Source: Clostridia bacterium
GTDB taxonomy: Bacteria > Bacillota > Clostridia > Oscillospirales > Acutalibacteraceae
NCBI GenBank assembly: GCA_017455295.1
Contig: JAFTBJ010000079.1
Span: 1 to 35,479, forward strand
Length of the DNA stretch: 35,479 nt
Direction of reading: 5' to 3'
Positions 33,036 to 35,479 of the stretch are shown piece by piece. The notes under the pieces are model-generated. The model was not told where the DNA came from, did not search any database, and worked only from the letters and a program-made list of their open reading frames with translations. Numbering within the stretch: the first letter of the stretch is position 1; each line of letters starts with the position of its first letter. The position numbers and the translations under genes were made by a program.

Positions 33036-35225
33036 TCACATAACCCCCGCGGACAGGATCTGCCGCACGTCGGTGGTGGAAACGGTGTTGTCGCTGTTAT
33101 AGTCGGCGGCAAGCTGCTGCGCGGTGTTCAGCGGACTGGCATCATCTAAGAGCGAGCGCAGCACGCCGCGCGCATCGGTGGAGGTAGCGCGGCCGTCGCC
33201 GGTAACGTCGCCTTTGACGGCGATGATCACACGGGCGAGCAGCGTGCCGTCGCCATAGAGCTCGAGCGCCATGCCGGTGCCGACCAGGCCGGTCACCGTA
33301 TTGCCGCTGCCGTCTTTCACGAGGACCCCGGTGCTGTTATCCAGCGCGGCAAGCAGGCCGTCCGCCGTCACACCGGCGGCGATGTTGTACATCACGCCGT
33401 CTTTGACCGGGTAGCTGCCCGTGATGGCCGAAGGGGCGCTGTCCGCTTCGCTCGTGAAGCGGCAGTCATACAGCCGCACGCAGGTGTCGGTGCTGCCGAT
33501 CACGTACATATCGCACGAGATGATCGGCACCAAGCCTTCGCTGTCGGCGTGCCCCATTTTGCGGATATACGCGCCGAAGTCGACGGTGGTGGCGCCGCGT
33601 GTGTGGGCGGGAAAATCGGTGCTGCCGATACCGGCAAGCTCCGCCGCGTTAACATACGCAAGCTCGCCGTCTGGGCGGCGATAGGTGATCGCGATATTGA
33701 AGGAGGCGTTGCTGCCGAATTCAAACCGCAGGTAAGGCGTTTCGTCGATGTCCACCAGCGCGTTATACGATGTGGTGATGCACGGCCAATAGAAGCCGTC
33801 GCCGCCTTTATAGAGTCCCACCGAGCCGTCGGTGTTGCCGTAATACGGCCAGATGTAGGATGTGCCGTCCGCGGCGGTCGGGGTTTTGGAGATGCCCTGC
33901 TTCGGGACGAGCGACAGGCCGTCCACTTTGCCGGAGAGAGCCGTCTTGATCGCCTGCAGACGGGCATAAAGGCGATACTGGTCGGTGGTGCCGACGGCAA
34001 GCTCCGCTTCCGCACGGGCGACCGCGCCCGCGATCGTCGCGGTCTGCGTGGCCGCTTTCGCGGTGTTAATCGCCGAGCGCAGCTGCGCGGCGGTCGCTTT
34101 GGCCGACGTATAATCGGACGGCAGAATCGTCGAAAGCAGGAAGTTCGAGAGCATCTGCCCCGCCGCCGTTTGCTGGGCCACCGTCGGGTGGGTCACGGCG
34201 CCGGAGGTGCCTTTCGGGAGCAGCAGGAAATAGTAATCGGCCGAAGCGCCGCCGAGCTCGCTGATCGCTTCTTCCACTTCGGGTTGATAGTAAGTGCCCA
34301 TCATGCCGGTGCACCAGATAACCTTGGCTTTCGGATTATAGGTCTTCGCCATCTGCATCAGGTTCTTTGCGCCCGCTTTGAATTCCGCATTGGTGAGGTT
34401 GTTCATCGTGCGGGTGCCGTAGTCGTTGGTGCCGAGGTTGATCACCACCACATCCGCCTGCGGATCAAAGGGATAGGCAAACGACGTGCTGCGCCACCAA
34501 CAGGCAAGCGGATACATTGTCTGCAGGGTGACATCACGCCCGTTCCATCCGGCGACGCAGCCGTAGCCGCTCGTCTGGGTCACGCGGACGTCCGCGCCGA
34601 GCGTTTGACCGGCGAGGAAGGCATACGTCTGGGTGCCGTCTTCATAAACGGGATCGTTGCCGCCAGGGTCGGACACGCCGAGCGACGAATTCCAGAGACA
34701 GCCGTAGCCGCCGGAGATGGAGTCGCCGATCACGTCGATCACAAGCGGTTTATCGGGCGCTTGTGCAAGGAGATGCCCAGTGAAGGTCAGGCTCTCGGCG
34801 CGGCAGCGCGAGATCTGCGCTTCCGTCTGGCGGTACACCTCGATGTGGTGCGTGCCCTGCGCAAGACCGCTTGCGAGCTTGATCGCTTTGAGTTCCTCCA
34901 CGCTTTTCTGCGCGCAGTCCACCCGTACCCGTGAACGCACACCGTCCACGATCACCGTGAAAAACTGCACCGCTTCAAAATCAGAGCAGCACATGACCGT
35001 CGCATTTAGCGTGACGTCGCCGCGACCCTCAAAATAGATCTCGAAACCGGACGCGGTGTTGTCCATATAGAGGCAGGTCATGTATTCGACCGTGCGGCCG
35101 AGCGAATGATAATAGCCGTGCATCTGCCCGAAGGAGAGCGTCTGCGTGTCGTCCGCCGACACGGCAAACGGCAACGCCGCCAGCAGCATTGCCGCCACAC
35201 ATACCATTGCAAGGCATCGTTTCAT
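33036..35225 (-). CDS. Secreted CE2-type SGNH acetyl esterase with dockerin (upstream copy)
   Basis: A 729-residue paralogue of the adjacent esterase with the same domain order throughout: signal peptide (MKRCLAMVCVAAMLLAALPF, cut near VSADD), CE2 jelly roll, SGNH domain with Ser169 (VIDVIGDSISGGYG), VVINLGTNDYGTR and AVTHPTVAQQ, helical linker, beta module and dockerin (DVTGDGRATSTD, DYNSDNTVSTTD). The long identical stretches show a fairly recent tandem duplication. The start follows GTGAGGGTTTATC and there is a promoter at 35259-35287, so this is the first gene of the pair. Differences cluster around the oxyanion region (TNDYGTR versus DNDYATR) and the dockerin contact residues. Both should act outside the cell on acetylated glycans; substrate is not known. 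Confidence 0.88.
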   Translation of the reverse strand: MKRCLAMVCVAAMLLAALPFAVSADDTQTLSFGQMHGYYHSLGRTVEYMTCLYMDNTASGFEIYFEGRGDVTLNATVMCCSDFEAVQFFTVIVDGVRSRVRVDCAQKSVEELKAIKLASGLAQGTHHIEVYRQTEAQISRCRAESLTFTGHLLAQAPDKPLVIDVIGDSISGGYGCLWNSSLGVSDPGGNDPVYEDGTQTYAFLAGQTLGADVRVTQTSGYGCVAGWNGRDVTLQTMYPLACWWRSTSFAYPFDPQADVVVINLGTNDYGTRTMNNLTNAEFKAGAKNLMQMAKTYNPKAKVIWCTGMMGTYYQPEVEEAISELGGASADYYFLLLPKGTSGAVTHPTVAQQTAAGQMLSNFLLSTILPSDYTSAKATAAQLRSAINTAKAATQTATIAGAVARAEAELAVGTTDQYRLYARLQAIKTALSGKVDGLSLVPKQGISKTPTAADGTSYIWPYYGNTDGSVGLYKGGDGFYWPCITTSYNALVDIDETPYLRFEFGSNASFNIAITYRRPDGELAYVNAAELAGIGSTDFPAHTRGATTVDFGAYIRKMGHADSEGLVPIISCDMYVIGSTDTCVRLYDCRFTSEADSAPSAITGSYPVKDGVMYNIAAGVTADGLLAALDNSTGVLVKDGSGNTVTGLVGTGMALELYGDGTLLARVIIAVKGDVTGDGRATSTDARGVLRSLLDDASPLNTAQQLAADYNSDNTVSTTDVRQILSAGVM

Positions 35226-35258
35226 GATAAACCCTCACTTTCAAAATCATGATATATT

Positions 35259-35287
35259 ATTATACCGCAATTCTCCCCCGCCGTAAA
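35259..35287 (-). promoter_or_regulatory. Promoter of the CE2 esterase operon
   Basis: Minus-strand TTTACG (35282-35287) and TATAAT (35259-35264) are 17 bases apart. The -35 is weak, which would fit control by an activator. Confidence 0.6.
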
Positions 35288-35295
35288 GAGAGGAA

Positions 35296-35345
35296 GCAAA
35301 AAATCCCGGCTGCGTTTTGTGCAAAAATCCCGGCTACATTTTGAT
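35296..35345. repeat. Two tandem copies of a 25-base repeat
   Basis: Copy 1 (35296-35320) and copy 2 (35321-35345) share GCAAAAA, then ATCCCGGCT and TTTTG, differing at a few bases. They lie between the esterase promoter and the tRNA promoter. No function is evident. Confidence 0.6.
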
Positions 35346-35370
35346 TATTCCACAAATTTTCATAAAACTC

Positions 35371-35399
35371 TTGACAAGTCGGCAGGGATACGGTACAAT
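35371..35399 (+). promoter_or_regulatory. Promoter of the tRNA-Ala gene
   Basis: TTGACA (35371-35376) and TACAAT (35394-35399) are 17 bases apart, 18 bases before the tRNA start. Confidence 0.85.
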
Positions 35400-35417
35400 A
35401 CTATTCGTTCCGCATAT

Positions 35418-35479
<62 letters not shown>

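Overview
The window looks like a chromosomal segment of an anaerobic, fairly GC-rich (by eye) Clostridia bacterium, most likely of the Oscillospiraceae/Ruminococcaceae type. This is inferred from the genes together: an [FeFe]-hydrogenase operon, thiamine uptake under a TPP riboswitch, Gram-positive style ribosome binding sites and sigma-A promoters, and four large secreted proteins ending in type I dockerin domains. I see no phage genes, insertion sequences or CRISPR array, and most of the window reads as intact chromosome.

Region 1 (1-5100, minus strand) is the front of a hydrogenase operon. Its order is hndA, a DRTGG protein, an RsbW-like ATPase, a HydS-like sensory [FeFe]-hydrogenase, a second DRTGG protein, a PHP phosphoesterase, a GHKL ATPase, hndB and hndC (cut by the left edge). 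Several genes overlap as ATGA or TTGA, so translation is probably coupled. The structural hnd genes should form an electron-bifurcating hydrogenase; the genes between them look like a redox or H2 signalling module. Region 2 (5101-10165, minus) is a pyrimidine operon, pyrC-pyrF-pyrK-pyrD, followed by a histidine phosphatase and ruvX. Region 3 (10258-17240) holds gdhA, a leucine-rich-repeat protein with a zinc ribbon, the mnmG-rsmG pair, thiT behind a TPP riboswitch with a terminator, and a DUF4282 membrane protein.

Region 4 (17253-22552) has two secreted dockerin proteins on the minus strand. One carries a GH25 lysozyme domain and the other a papain/C39-like peptidase domain, and they share the same SH3b, double unknown module and dockerin tail. 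An AraC-type regulator is transcribed divergently from an overlapping promoter. Region 5 (22567-26026, plus) is a response regulator, its histidine kinase and a membrane-anchored HtrA protease. The promoters of the regulator gene and of htrA share a 10-bp-spaced TTTAA direct repeat, suggesting one autoregulated envelope-stress circuit.

Region 6 (26124-29014, minus) is an MBOAT O-acyltransferase plus an AlgJ/AlgX-like protein, probably acetylating an exported polysaccharide. Region 7 (29101-30819) is an unusual nuclease-like protein with an Ada-like cysteine motif, followed by a non-coding array of short palindromes linked by GTTATGA. Region 8 (30820-35225, minus) is a tandem pair of CE2-type acetyl esterases with dockerins. 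A tRNA-Ala(GGC) gene starts at the right edge.
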